Assembly (NCBI GenBank): GCA_938020505.1
Contig: CALIHR010000015.1
Location: forward strand, 12,057-76,056
DNA from: an uncultured Actinobaculum sp.
Lineage (GTDB): Bacteria > Actinomycetota > Actinomycetes > Actinomycetales > Actinomycetaceae
Reading direction: 5' to 3'
Length of the DNA stretch: 64,000 bases
The position numbers were made by a program, and so were the translations under genes. Each line of letters begins with the position of its first letter. Position 1 is the first letter of the stretch. This document shows, in pieces, positions 34,086 to 42,852 of the stretch. The notes below the pieces were generated by a model. That model ran no database searches. It worked only from the letters and a program-made list of their open reading frames with translations, and was not told where the DNA came from.

Positions 34086-35816
34086 ATGGCAACTCCTAAC
34101 GCCGATCGGCTCAGGGCCATCGACGATTGGAATCCCGGCCTGATTGAGCATACGAATCAGACCCTCGGCAAGATAAACGGCCGACTGCAGACAATCGCCC
34201 AAGTCAACCGGAGGGTGGCGGCCGACTTGGGCCTCGAAGGGGAAGCCGCGCAATCGGCGTCGGCCCGTCTCGACACTATGGCCTCGCGCTTGCATAAGAC
34301 GTCCCAGGACGTCGACACGCTCATCAAGGTCCAAGACCAGTTCGTCGAAGGCGGTCGGCGGGCTCAGCACGAAAGCAGGGCGATTCAGAAGGACCTCGAC
34401 TCGGTGAACGGCCAAGTCGACAAGGCCAGGAACGACGCCAAAAACACGCCTGTAATAGGCGGTCTGGTCGATCAGGTCATTTCGGGATACGTCGAGCAAG
34501 TGCGCAATACCGCACATGCGGAGATCGACGGCAAGGCAGAGAAGGTCTTGAAAACGCTGGATGCCCACACAAACGCGGTTATCGCTGGACTTCCGAAGCG
34601 AGACTTGAGTTCGTTTGTCAAGAAACTGCGCGAGAAGTTTGAGAGGGACAAGAAGGGGAGAACGCCCGAGCGACACCAGGACTCGCCGGATCGCGGATCT
34701 TCCAGGCGTTCGCCCGTCCCGTCGCGATCCGCTACGGATTGGCGGGTTTCCGCCCCTCCAGCTTCGGCAGGCACGGCCGGCGGCTACGACGACGCCGGAA
34801 GCCACAGCGTCAGCCCGTCTGCGAGCAGCGTGTCACTGCAAAACTCGCATTACACGACGTCGCAGTCGAGTGAGCTCATTCCGAGACCGGGAAGCGCCGC
34901 TTTGCACAGTTCAAGTTCGTCGTCGCATTCCTCGGCCATCTTCAACCCCCTGGCCACGAGCGCCGCTCTAGGCGGCGGCGCGGCGGTGGCCGGGTACAAG
35001 GCCTACCAGGCTGCGCGCGCAGCGCTCGCTGCGAAGTCCGCGCCGACCTCGAAGGCCGCCTCGATGCGGTCGGGCGCAGCCGTGCGCTCCGCGCCCTCCT
35101 CCGGATCGGGGATCTTGAAGGGCGCGACCACCGCGGTCCGGGCCCCATCGTCGGCGACGCCGGGCGGCAAAGCCGTCCCTGCGCGAGGCGGGGCCACCGG
35201 AATAGCGCGCCCCGTGTCCGCCGGATCGACCGCAACGGGCCGCTCAGGGATCCTAAAGGGCGCGACCACGGCCGCCCGCGCCACTGCTCCGACGAGTTCG
35301 ACTCGCGGGTCGGGAATCATGAGGGGCGCGACCACCGCGGTCCGGGCCCCATCGTCGGCGACGTCGGTCGGCAAAGCCGGATCGGTCAGCGGAGCCAACG
35401 GGGCGTCCGGCGGCCGCGCAGGCGCCAGCGGCGCTGCGCGAGGCGGGCTGGCCGCTCGCTCGACGAGCTCCACCGCTGCGCGCGCCAATGGCTCGGCTCG
35501 GGGCGCCACCGCTTCGGGCGCCGCCGGAAGGACCGGAGGGTCGAGCTCGGGAAGGTCCGCGGGATCGTTCGGCGGGCGCTCCGCAGGAATGGGCGTCGCC
35601 GGGCGCGGAGGCTCGGGGTCCGCCGGGCGTTCTGCCTCCTCGCGCGCTATCGCCGGTTTGACCGGGGGGCGAAGCCGCGGCAGGGACAAGAAGGAAGACT
35701 ACCGCTCGCGTCCAATCGAGGAGACGCAGGTCTCCATGTACGAAGATGACAAGACGGTTACGTTCTTGGAAGCCGGGCGGCGCGAGGATTTGCCGCACGA
35801 CGGCGCTCCTGCCTGA
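34086..35816 (+). CDS. Large type-A cassette protein: helical N-domain plus basic repeat region, copy 2
   Basis: 576 aa, ATG at 34086 after GGGAGG. N-domain parallel to copy 1 (MATPNADRLRAIDDW; IAQVNRRVAADLGLEGEAAQ), longer by a helical segment with DQVISGYVEQV. Then come the Ala helix GGGAAVAGYKAYQAARAALA, three GI(L/M)(K/R)GATTA(V/A)R repeats, a Gly/Arg/Ser-rich stretch and the tail VSMYEDDKTVTFLEAGRRE. A 39-bp DNA segment in the repeat region occurs twice (35121-35159 and 35325-35363). No TM helix is certain. Strongly basic C-half next to an acidic partner protein. Function unknown. Confidence 0.72.
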   Translation: MATPNADRLRAIDDWNPGLIEHTNQTLGKINGRLQTIAQVNRRVAADLGLEGEAAQSASARLDTMASRLHKTSQDVDTLIKVQDQFVEGGRRAQHESRAIQKDLDSVNGQVDKARNDAKNTPVIGGLVDQVISGYVEQVRNTAHAEIDGKAEKVLKTLDAHTNAVIAGLPKRDLSSFVKKLREKFERDKKGRTPERHQDSPDRGSSRRSPVPSRSATDWRVSAPPASAGTAGGYDDAGSHSVSPSASSVSLQNSHYTTSQSSELIPRPGSAALHSSSSSSHSSAIFNPLATSAALGGGAAVAGYKAYQAARAALAAKSAPTSKAASMRSGAAVRSAPSSGSGILKGATTAVRAPSSATPGGKAVPARGGATGIARPVSAGSTATGRSGILKGATTAARATAPTSSTRGSGIMRGATTAVRAPSSATSVGKAGSVSGANGASGGRAGASGAARGGLAARSTSSTAARANGSARGATASGAAGRTGGSSSGRSAGSFGGRSAGMGVAGRGGSGSAGRSASSRAIAGLTGGRSRGRDKKEDYRSRPIEETQVSMYEDDKTVTFLEAGRREDLPHDGAPA

Positions 35817-35839
35817 CAGGGAAGCCGCTGCGCAAGATT

Positions 35840-35878
35840 GCTTTGCGGGAATGCCTATTGCGGGCATTCCCGCAAAGC
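35840..35878. terminator. 16-bp perfect hairpin after the second type-A cassette
   Basis: 35840-35855 pairs perfectly with 35863-35878 around a 7-nt loop. There is no T-run after it, so it may stabilise the transcript end or work as a rho-assisted terminator. Confidence 0.6.
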
Positions 35879-35978
35879 CATTCACGCAGGGTGCCGCAGT
35901 GCCCGTGGCCGAAGTTGTCTTGTACAAGGCGACGAGGGTCTCGGCCGGCCTGAACTCCGCGTAAACCGGCCATAGAGC

Positions 35979-36022
35979 AAGGGGTGGGAACCGATTGGCT
36001 CCCACCCCTTCTTCTATCTTTG
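35979..36022. terminator. Second hairpin with T-rich tail
   Basis: AAGGGGTGGGA (35979-35989) pairs with TCCCACCCCTT (36000-36010) and is followed by CTTCTATCTTTGTC. Likely intrinsic terminator for the plus strand. The rest of 36023-36347 is a C/T-rich non-coding stretch with very few G. Confidence 0.7.
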
Positions 36023-36347
36023 TCTGTCTTCTGTTTCTGCCTGTCACCTTCCAACGGCCGATTTCATGCGCTCTTCCACAGTCTGCCGCTCTCGCGTCCG
36101 TCAGTGTCCCCCGCCATCGTCAACCTTGCGCTTGCCCGTCGTCTTCGCTTCTTCCCGCCGATCCTCACAGCCGTTCACTCTCACGGCGTTCACTCGCCTC
36201 GCATCTCAACCTCGTCCCTCGCCCTCACATCCGCGCCCACCCGCTGAACTTGCCGCATCCGTCAATCATCCGCCCGCCAAACTCGCTTCGCCCGCCATTC
36301 CCCGCAGTCGCTCACTGAGATCGCAGCAGCCTGCGCCCCTGCCTCGG

Positions 36348-37082
36348 TCATCGGCCGACCATGCATTCATCCTTCAGCCCTCTTTCGTTCAGAGGGACGT
36401 AGTAATCGACGTCGTGCAGAACCATCCGCGACCCAGCCGAGCCGTCCCATTCGACGTCGACCCCGTGCATCTCGAACGTCGGAACGATCACGGCCCTTGC
36501 CAGAGCCTCCGCCTTCTCGTCGGCGAACGCGTCCCTCGCGGCGGGCGACATCGCCTTAATCTCGCCGGGCGAGAGGTGCCTGCGCAAGAACACCCCAAAG
36601 GCGACGTAGGTCGATCTGGTCTCAACGAGCCTCTCGGCGTCCTGCGAATGGTAGAACACATAACCGTCCCACTCCGCCGAAGAACCGACCTCGCCGCCGA
36701 TCGCGTCGAGCCCGCAGGACATGCAGCACATGAAGTTCTCCCGCGCCACAACGCCGTAGTCGTTGAGGGCGGCGAAGGCAGCGGACAGGTTCGTCCTCAC
36801 CGGGCCGAATTCCCTTTGCTGGGCGCGCCGGGCTTCGAAGAGGCCTCTGACGATCTCTTGGGCGACGACGTCGGGGTCGAGCTCGCCGGCCGGCCTCCCC
36901 TGCGCGGGCAGAAGATCCAGGTCAGCCAGATCGGCGGACAGATCGTTCCATATGTCTGTGTAGGGGCGCCCCAGCACGATCGACGTCCAGCAGCGGTCCC
37001 TGAGCTCTCGCTCCAGATCGGGATCCCCAACAAGGTGCGAAGGGATGCGCAGCCCCGCCGGTTGCTCGTTGTACTTCGTCAT
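36348..37082 (-). CDS. DUF6891-like protein with a CCxxC motif
   Basis: 244 aa, cytoplasmic. Contains LNDYGVVARENFMCCMSCGL (around 105-125), then GYVFYHSQDAERL, a pattern that resembles DUF6891 proteins of actinobacteria, whose function is unknown. The clustered cysteines could bind metal. ATG at 37082 with no Shine-Dalgarno; a TAGCGT -10 lies 6 nt upstream, so it is probably leaderless. Stands alone. Confidence 0.6.
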   Translation of the reverse strand: MTKYNEQPAGLRIPSHLVGDPDLERELRDRCWTSIVLGRPYTDIWNDLSADLADLDLLPAQGRPAGELDPDVVAQEIVRGLFEARRAQQREFGPVRTNLSAAFAALNDYGVVARENFMCCMSCGLDAIGGEVGSSAEWDGYVFYHSQDAERLVETRSTYVAFGVFLRRHLSPGEIKAMSPAARDAFADEKAEALARAVIVPTFEMHGVDVEWDGSAGSRMVLHDVDYYVPLNERGLKDECMVGR

Positions 37083-37088
37083 GGCCCT

Positions 37089-37094
37089 ACGCTA
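37089..37094 (-). promoter_or_regulatory. -10 element (TAGCGT) of a leaderless gene
   Basis: Minus-strand TAGCGT followed by AGGGCC and the ATG at 37082, the same TANNNT-N6-start layout as at 4789, 8976 and 46616. Confidence 0.45.
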
Positions 37095-37142
37095 TCGTGC
37101 AGGCCTCCCAAAAGTCGCGTCGAGCTTCGGCGAGAGCTCCCC

Positions 37143-38636
37143 CTATCCTTCGCGATCCTCCAATGCGAGCCGCTTCGCCAGGGCGTCCGCCGCGGCCGCG
37201 CGCACGCCGTCGCGCACGATGATCTCCACGAGCTCGGCCACCCTGCTTGTGAAAGCCTCGTAGGCGACGAGTTCGTCGGGAAGGAAGCCGCCTCTCATGA
37301 CGGCGTCGACGTGTTCGCGCACATTTGAGGCGCCGGCCGTCGCCGCGGCGAGCGCCTCTCGCTTCGGCTCGACCATTTCACGCGCGATCGGGCCCGGGTC
37401 GAAGCCTTGCGGAGGGCAGACGCAGGCGATCCAGGCCGCCGCAGTCAACGCCATTTGCTGCGGCACGCGCCCCTTTTCGAGCAGTCGTATGGCCGGGGCG
37501 GGTATGCGCTGAAGGAGCTTCGCCGACCCGTCGGATCCCACCCGGGCCGTCTTGTCGCCCAGCGCGAAGTTCGTCCATCGGACGAACAGCTGGGCGATGT
37601 ACGCGTCGGCGTCGAAGCCCGAAGGAAGGTCAATCGAGGGCAGATACTCGTCGTAAAGGGCGGCGCGCACGCATTCTTCGACGAAGGGCTGGGTGCGCGA
37701 GGCCGGAATCGTCTCACGCCCGTCAAGCGCGCCCAGGTATGAGATGAGCGAATGCGAGCCGTTGAGCAGGCGCAGCTTAACCAGCTCGTACTTGCCGACC
37801 TCGTCAGTGAAGGCGACGCCGTCGGCGTTCTCCCAGGCGGGCCTGCCGGCCGCGAACTTGTCTTCCATGACCCACATCGTGAATCCTTCGGCGGGAACGG
37901 GAACGGCGTCGTCGAAGCCCGCGATCCGGCGGACCGCCTCGCGCACAGCGTCCGTCGTGGCGGGGACGATGCGGTCGACCATCGCGTTGGGGAAGGTCAC
38001 ATTGGCCTCCAGCCAGGCGAAAAACTCCGGCCCGGCGCCGATCTCTTCGAGGAACTCGACGACGAGGGAGCGGGTGACGTCGCCCGCGGAGACCATGTTG
38101 TCGCAGGACAGGACCGTGACCGGCGCACCGCCGCGCTCAAAGCGCCGCACGAGCCCGCGCGCGACGAGCCCCACGGTGGTCTGCGCCCCGCCCGCGAAAT
38201 CGGCGAGGACGGCCGGGTCGGAGCGGTCGAGCCCTCCCGTTCGGGAGTCGCGGCGGTACCCGTTCTCAGAGACCGTCAACGTGACGATCTTGTGGCGCGT
38301 CTCGGCGAGCAGGTCGAGGACCCGCTCGGTTTCCTGCGCCGCCACGGCGAAATCGCGATGGACGTCGACGACGGACACCGACTCGCCCTCCGGCGTCAGC
38401 TCAAGGATCGAATAGATCCCGTCCTGTTCGCGCAGCGCATTGACGACGGCGGGGTTGTGGCTTGCCACGCCGACGATCCCCCACTCCCCCGGCTCGGCCG
38501 CGAGAGCCTGGGCCGTTGCCACCGCGGCGTGCGCTCGGTGGAACTGAGCGATGCCGATGTGCACGATCCCGGTTTCCGCCGGCGCGCTCGCGCCGATTCG
38601 CCGGTCGAGGGGAAGGCGCTTCCGATCGAGTTTCAT
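37143..38636 (-). CDS. Mannitol dehydrogenase-family oxidoreductase (fructuronate reductase/mannitol 2-dehydrogenase type)
   Basis: 497 aa, ATG at 38636 after AAAGGAGAC. The Rossmann-like start IVHIGIAQFHRAHAAV and SENGYRRD, followed by LSCDNMVSAGDVTRSLV and KLRLLNGSHSLISYLG, are signatures of the long-chain mannitol dehydrogenase family, including catalytic Lys and the NGxH motif. The family reduces D-fructuronate to D-mannonate or fructose to mannitol. The GntP permease, KDPG-aldolase-like protein and FadR-type regulator nearby favour a sugar-acid role (UxuB-like). It follows the regulator gene by 24 nt on the same strand. Confidence 0.85.
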   Translation of the reverse strand: MKLDRKRLPLDRRIGASAPAETGIVHIGIAQFHRAHAAVATAQALAAEPGEWGIVGVASHNPAVVNALREQDGIYSILELTPEGESVSVVDVHRDFAVAAQETERVLDLLAETRHKIVTLTVSENGYRRDSRTGGLDRSDPAVLADFAGGAQTTVGLVARGLVRRFERGGAPVTVLSCDNMVSAGDVTRSLVVEFLEEIGAGPEFFAWLEANVTFPNAMVDRIVPATTDAVREAVRRIAGFDDAVPVPAEGFTMWVMEDKFAAGRPAWENADGVAFTDEVGKYELVKLRLLNGSHSLISYLGALDGRETIPASRTQPFVEECVRAALYDEYLPSIDLPSGFDADAYIAQLFVRWTNFALGDKTARVGSDGSAKLLQRIPAPAIRLLEKGRVPQQMALTAAAWIACVCPPQGFDPGPIAREMVEPKREALAAATAGASNVREHVDAVMRGGFLPDELVAYEAFTSRVAELVEIIVRDGVRAAAADALAKRLALEDREG

Positions 38637-38660
38637 GGACTGTCTCCTTTGACTGGTCAA

Positions 38661-39677
38661 CTAATTTGCTGGATTTGAGTGAGTTCTGGCGCCGCCGGTT
38701 TGGCCGGCTTCGACGCCGCCGGTTTGGCCGGCTTCGACGCCGCCCACCTCGTCTGCTGCCTGAACGACGATGAAAGAGGCCGATTCCGCCGCCGTCTCCG
38801 GGTCGCCGTCCCGAATCGCGCGGGCGAGGCGGATGTGATGGCTAACGGCGTCGGCGTCGGGGTGCGCGGGTTGAAGGTCCCAGTGGGTGCGCTCGACCAG
38901 CAGCGAGCCGACCATCGCCCCCAGCCGCGCGAAGATCTCGTTGCCGGAGAGGGAGGAGACGAGCTCGTGAAACTCGATGTCCGCCGCGAGGAACTCCGGA
39001 TCGGCCCCGTGCCCTTCGGCCCCAAGATCGCGCATGCGCTCGGCCAGTTCGACGAGCCGTTCGGCGCCGGGCAGCCCGCGCGACGCCGCCAACCGAGCGG
39101 CCTCGGGTTCGATTCCGCGCCGCAGTTCGCTGATTTCCAGGATGTGATGGCGGCGCTCGTCGGCGTCGTACATCCGCCAGGCGATGACGTGCGGGTCGAG
39201 AAGCTGCCAACTTCCGCGCGGTTCCACGGTCACTCCGACGCGACGGCGGGACGTGACCATCCCCAGGCCTTCGAGGACCTTGACGACGTCGCGGACCAAC
39301 GTGCGCGAAACCCCGAATTCTGCTTCGAGGTCGGCGAGCGTCATGACGGTCCCCGCGGGCCTGCCCCCGGTTGCGATCTGCCTGCCGAGCTCCCCGAGCA
39401 GAGCCTCGTAATCGGTCACTGCCTCCGAGGCGGGGCCTGGGCCGCGCTCCGAAGCGGAACCAGAGGCACGCGCCGAAGCGGGGCCAAAGGCGTGCCCCGA
39501 AGCGCGTCCCTCAGACGCTCCGGCTCGTGAACCTTCGGCGTCGGCCTTGCGCGCGGGAGGGAGCGCCCACGCCTTTCTCTCCGCGCGAGGCGAGTCGAGG
39601 CTTCGCGCGGGCGCGGGCTGCCCAGCGCGGGACGCGCCGGCGCCTCGCGCGCCTGCGCCGCCGTCGTTCGGGGCCAT
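38661..39677 (-). CDS. FadR-subfamily GntR transcriptional regulator
   Basis: 338 aa. ATG at 39677 with GAGG upstream; a GTG 6 nt earlier is also possible. The first roughly 90 residues are a disordered Ala/Gly/Arg/Ser/Pro extension unusual for the family. The wHTH is around 105-165 (LADLEAEFGVSRTLVRDVVK) and the helical FCD effector domain follows with metal-ligand-type residues (AADIEFHELV, SHHIRLARAI). The C-terminus has a short duplication. Divergent from gntP and in one unit with the mannitol-dehydrogenase-type gene, so it probably controls the sugar-acid locus. Confidence 0.88.
   Translation of the reverse strand: MAPNDGGAGARGAGASRAGQPAPARSLDSPRAERKAWALPPARKADAEGSRAGASEGRASGHAFGPASARASGSASERGPGPASEAVTDYEALLGELGRQIATGGRPAGTVMTLADLEAEFGVSRTLVRDVVKVLEGLGMVTSRRRVGVTVEPRGSWQLLDPHVIAWRMYDADERRHHILEISELRRGIEPEAARLAASRGLPGAERLVELAERMRDLGAEGHGADPEFLAADIEFHELVSSLSGNEIFARLGAMVGSLLVERTHWDLQPAHPDADAVSHHIRLARAIRDGDPETAAESASFIVVQAADEVGGVEAGQTGGVEAGQTGGARTHSNPAN
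38691..38738 (-). repeat. 24-bp tandem repeat in the regulator's C-terminus
   Basis: Two exact 24-bp units (38691-38714, 38715-38738) encode the GGVEAGQT duplication near the end of the FadR-type regulator. Confidence 0.85.
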
Positions 39678-40037
39678 GGTCACCTCGCTGAGAAGAGTCG
39701 CGGTTTTACCGGAATGAACAGCGGCCTCGCCGGGGCGAACTCCGACGAGCCGACGTGAATCTGCGTCAAGTCTGACGTTTCAAAGCCGAGCCGAGAGCGC
39801 TTCGACGCCGAGCCAGGCGCTTCGACGCCGCACCGAATGCCCTCACCTCGACAAACGGCGAAATCTCGCGATTTCTCCGCCCGTCTGGCAATGTGTCAAT
39901 GATACTACTATTATGGCGATCACAGTCGCATGGGGCAAGGCAGCCCCCGCGGCCGACGCATTCGAGCCGGGTTCGCCCAGGCTCGCTCCAAACATCCGAG
40001 CCGGGTTCGCCCCGGCTCACCGCTCAACGGAGAACAC
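39678..40037. promoter_or_regulatory. Divergent control region between regulator and gntP
   Basis: AT-richer core near 39893-39915 (GTGTCAATGATACTACTATT) is the likely promoter/operator area. GCTTCGACGCCG is repeated near 39800 and 39820. CCGAGCCGGGTTCGCCC-type repeats lie at about 39962-40018. No gene is seen. Confidence 0.4.
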
Positions 40038-41504
40038 ATGGAACTGACAACAGCCATACTGGCCGATGACAAACGGGTATTCATCGACAAAAGCGGCGCC
40101 TGGGTGGGCAGCATCCCGCCCGCGGCCCTGCTCGCAATCGCGGCCACAGCGATCGCCGTCATCTTGCTCCTCGTCATCGCACTTAAGCTTCACGCCTTCA
40201 TCACGCTCGTCGTCGTCTCGGTCGTGACCGCCCTCGCGGCGGGAATCCCGCTCAACAAACTTTACGACACCGTCACGGAAGGATTCAACTTGACGCTGGG
40301 CAGCGTCGGAATACTGGTGGGCCTCGGCGCGATGCTGGGCGTGCTGGTCGAACACTCCGGCGGCGCCCAGGTGCTCGCCGACTACATGATCGGAAAATTC
40401 GGCGAAAAACGCGCCCCCATGGCGCTGGGCTTCGCCTCGCTTCTGCTGGGCTTCCCCATGTTCTTCGACGCCGGCCTCGTGGTCATGCTGCCCATCGTCT
40501 TCGCCGTCGCCAAGCGGCTGGGCGGGCCCATCCTGCTCTACGCCTTCCCCACGGCCGTCGCCTTCTCCGTGATGCACGTCTTCGTGCCGCCGCACCCCGG
40601 CCCGGTCTCCACATCCGCCTTCTACGGCGTCAACCTCGGCTACCTCATGGTGGTCGGCATCATTTTCGCGATCCCCACCTTCTACGTCACCGGCGTGCTG
40701 TGGGGGCGCCGATGCGCCAAGAAGTTCCCGAACATCGACATTTCCAAGACGATCTTCGGCGCGAGGACCGAACCTGTTGAGAATCCGCCGAGGGTAGGCA
40801 CCGTCGTCGCCATCCTCCTTCTGCCGATGTTCCTCATCCTCCTCAACACGTCCGTCGATTTCATGACGAAGGCCGGGACGTTCGGCAAGTACGACGCCAA
40901 CCCCAAGCTCTCCCACGTCGACCTGCCGCTGTGGGCGCAGATCTTCAACCTGCTCGGAAAGCCCGGCGTCGCACTGCTCATCGCCGTTCTCACGGCGATT
41001 CCCGTGCTTGGAACGTCCAAGGGAGTGCACGGATCCGCCTTGGAGAAGCTCCTCGACTCGGCCCTCAGCCCGATCGCCTCGGTCGTGTTCATCACCGGCG
41101 CGGGCGGGATGTTCGGCGGAGTGCTCCGCGCCTCCGGCATCGGCGACGCCCTCAAGTACATGCTCGACAACATCGGCGTCCCCGTCATCGTCGCCGCCTA
41201 CATCATCGCGGTGGCCCTGCGCCTGGCCCAAGGCTCGGCGACAGTCGCCCTGACGACGGCGGCCGGGCTCATGTCCACTGGCGTCCTCTACGGCGGCTAC
41301 AACGAGCTCCAAATCGTCGCCATCACCCTGGCCACGGCCGCGGGTTCCGTTTTCGCCTCGCACGTCAACGACTCGGGCTTCTGGCTGGTGGGCCGCCTCC
41401 TCGGCATGGACACGGCCACGACCTTGCGCACGTGGACGGTGCAGCAGACGCTTGAATCTCTCATGGTGTTCGCGCTGTCCGCCCTCCTGTTCGTCGTGGC
41501 GTAG
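40038..41504 (+). CDS. gntP: Gluconate/sugar-acid:H+ symporter (GntP family)
   Basis: 488-aa permease with about 12-14 TM helices. ATG at 40038 (MELTTAIL) with GGAG 5 nt upstream; open frame before it is not protein-like. Family signatures: LLLGFPMFFDAGLVVMLPIV, VFVPPHPGPVSTSAFYG, RLAQGSATVALTTAAGLM and the C-terminal HVNDSGFWLVGRLLGMD. GntP-family proteins import gluconate, idonate or fructuronate. The dehydrogenases on both sides are consistent with any of these. Confidence 0.93.
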   Translation: MELTTAILADDKRVFIDKSGAWVGSIPPAALLAIAATAIAVILLLVIALKLHAFITLVVVSVVTALAAGIPLNKLYDTVTEGFNLTLGSVGILVGLGAMLGVLVEHSGGAQVLADYMIGKFGEKRAPMALGFASLLLGFPMFFDAGLVVMLPIVFAVAKRLGGPILLYAFPTAVAFSVMHVFVPPHPGPVSTSAFYGVNLGYLMVVGIIFAIPTFYVTGVLWGRRCAKKFPNIDISKTIFGARTEPVENPPRVGTVVAILLLPMFLILLNTSVDFMTKAGTFGKYDANPKLSHVDLPLWAQIFNLLGKPGVALLIAVLTAIPVLGTSKGVHGSALEKLLDSALSPIASVVFITGAGGMFGGVLRASGIGDALKYMLDNIGVPVIVAAYIIAVALRLAQGSATVALTTAAGLMSTGVLYGGYNELQIVAITLATAAGSVFASHVNDSGFWLVGRLLGMDTATTLRTWTVQQTLESLMVFALSALLFVVA

Positions 41505-41565
41505 CCGGACGCGGCGAGGCTGCGACGCCGCCCGAGGGCGACGCGACCTTTCCGTCGCTGTCGAG

Positions 41566-41619
41566 CCCCACAAGGCGCCGCAACCCCACAAGGCGCCGCA
41601 ACCCCACAAGGCGTCACAA
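41566..41619 (+). repeat. 18-bp tandem repeat, three units
   Basis: CCCCACAAGGCGCCGCAA at 41566-41583 and 41584-41601, and a variant at 41602-41619, in the 237-bp gap between gntP and the idnD-like gene. Non-coding. Confidence 0.85.
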
Positions 41620-41741
41620 CTCCGCTCGAACAAGGAGCGACCTGACGCAGACACGGCGAGGTCCGGCGCGGAAAGGGAGAACCGCGGCCGGGCCCAGCCG
41701 CTGAGAAACAACCTGACCAAAGAAAACAGCGAGGAGCGAAA

Positions 41742-42821
41742 GTGAAAACCCTCTTCATCCACGGCCGCGAGGACATCCGCCTCGAGGACGTCCCCACGCC
41801 CGAGCCGGGCCCCGGCGAGGTCCGCCTGCGCATCGCCTACGTCGGCGTTTGCGGATCCGACCTGCACTATTACTTCAACGGCGCCAACGGAGCCTTCGTC
41901 GTCGAGGAGCCGATGGCGCCGGGGCACGAAGTTTCCGGCGTCGTCGACTTCGACCCGTCCGGAAAGCTGGACCCCGGCACGCCTGTGACGGTCCATCCGG
42001 CGACGTTCGGCGATCCAATCCCCGGAATCGAGGACAAACGCCACCTTTTCCCGGGCGGCAGCTACCTCGGCTCGGCCTCCACCCACCCGCACACGCAGGG
42101 AGGGATGAGCGAATTTCTCATCGTCAAGGATTTCATGGTGCGCCCGCTGCCCGAGGGCATGGACCTTCGCGTGGCAGCGCTCGCCGAGCCCCTGGGCGTG
42201 GCTTTGCACGGAATCAACGTGGCCGGCGGCGTCGAGGGCAAGAAGGTCGTGGTCTCGGGCTCCGGGCCGATCGGCCTGCTCGCGGCCGCCGCTGCCGTTG
42301 CGAAAGGCGCGGCCGAGGTCGTCTCCACCGACGTGCTCGCCGGGCCGTTGGACCGAGCGCACCAACTGGGGGCGCGCCCGGTGAGAGTCGGCGGGGCGGG
42401 CGGCGCGGGCTCGGCGGGCGACGCGGGCTCGGCAGACGCGCAGGGCGGGGCAGGCGAAGAGCTTCCACGCGGACACTTCGACGTCGCCCTCGAATGCTCG
42501 GGGATACCGGCGGCCGTGTCGGCGACCATCGAGGCCGTCCGGCCGGCCGGCGTCCACGCCCAGATTGGGATGATGGGCGCCGGGCCGCAGCCGATCGCGC
42601 TCGCCACGCTCATCGCCAAGGAAATTCAGCTTCGCGGGTGTTTCCGCTTCAACACGGAGATCGACGAGGCGATCGAGCTTCTTGCCGCCCGCCCGGAGAT
42701 TGCCGACGTCGTCGTCACCCACGTTTTCGCCGGCAACTCGGCGGATTCGGCAGTCGAGGCGTTCACGACGGCGAAGGACTCCGACGCCTCGGGAAAGGTG
42801 CTCGTGGACATGCGAGGGTGA
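41742..42821 (+). CDS. idnD: L-idonate 5-dehydrogenase-like zinc MDR enzyme
   Basis: 359 aa, GTG at 41742 with GAGGAG 5 nt upstream. Catalytic-site residues Cys37 (YVGVCGSDLHYY) and His62-Glu63 (PGHEVSG) and the nucleotide motif SGSGPIGLLAAA are present. GCFRFNTEIDEAI in the C-terminal half is characteristic of IdnD, which oxidises L-idonate to 5-ketogluconate. Odd: the four structural-zinc cysteines normally after the GHE region are absent; that loop reads FGDPIPGIEDKRHLFPGG. A Gly/Ala/Ser-rich insertion (around 220-240) is also unusual. Downstream of gntP and likely regulated with it. Confidence 0.82.
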   Translation: MKTLFIHGREDIRLEDVPTPEPGPGEVRLRIAYVGVCGSDLHYYFNGANGAFVVEEPMAPGHEVSGVVDFDPSGKLDPGTPVTVHPATFGDPIPGIEDKRHLFPGGSYLGSASTHPHTQGGMSEFLIVKDFMVRPLPEGMDLRVAALAEPLGVALHGINVAGGVEGKKVVVSGSGPIGLLAAAAAVAKGAAEVVSTDVLAGPLDRAHQLGARPVRVGGAGGAGSAGDAGSADAQGGAGEELPRGHFDVALECSGIPAAVSATIEAVRPAGVHAQIGMMGAGPQPIALATLIAKEIQLRGCFRFNTEIDEAIELLAARPEIADVVVTHVFAGNSADSAVEAFTTAKDSDASGKVLVDMRG

Positions 42822-42852
42822 GCCGGGCTGGCGGGGCTGCTGGAGGAGCTGG

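Noticed and set aside
28144..35816. Calling the large type-A proteins polymorphic (LXG/RHS-type) toxins
   Set aside because: Their C-terminal halves are basic low-complexity repeats with a conserved tail rather than a variable enzymatic domain, and no immunity-like gene follows.
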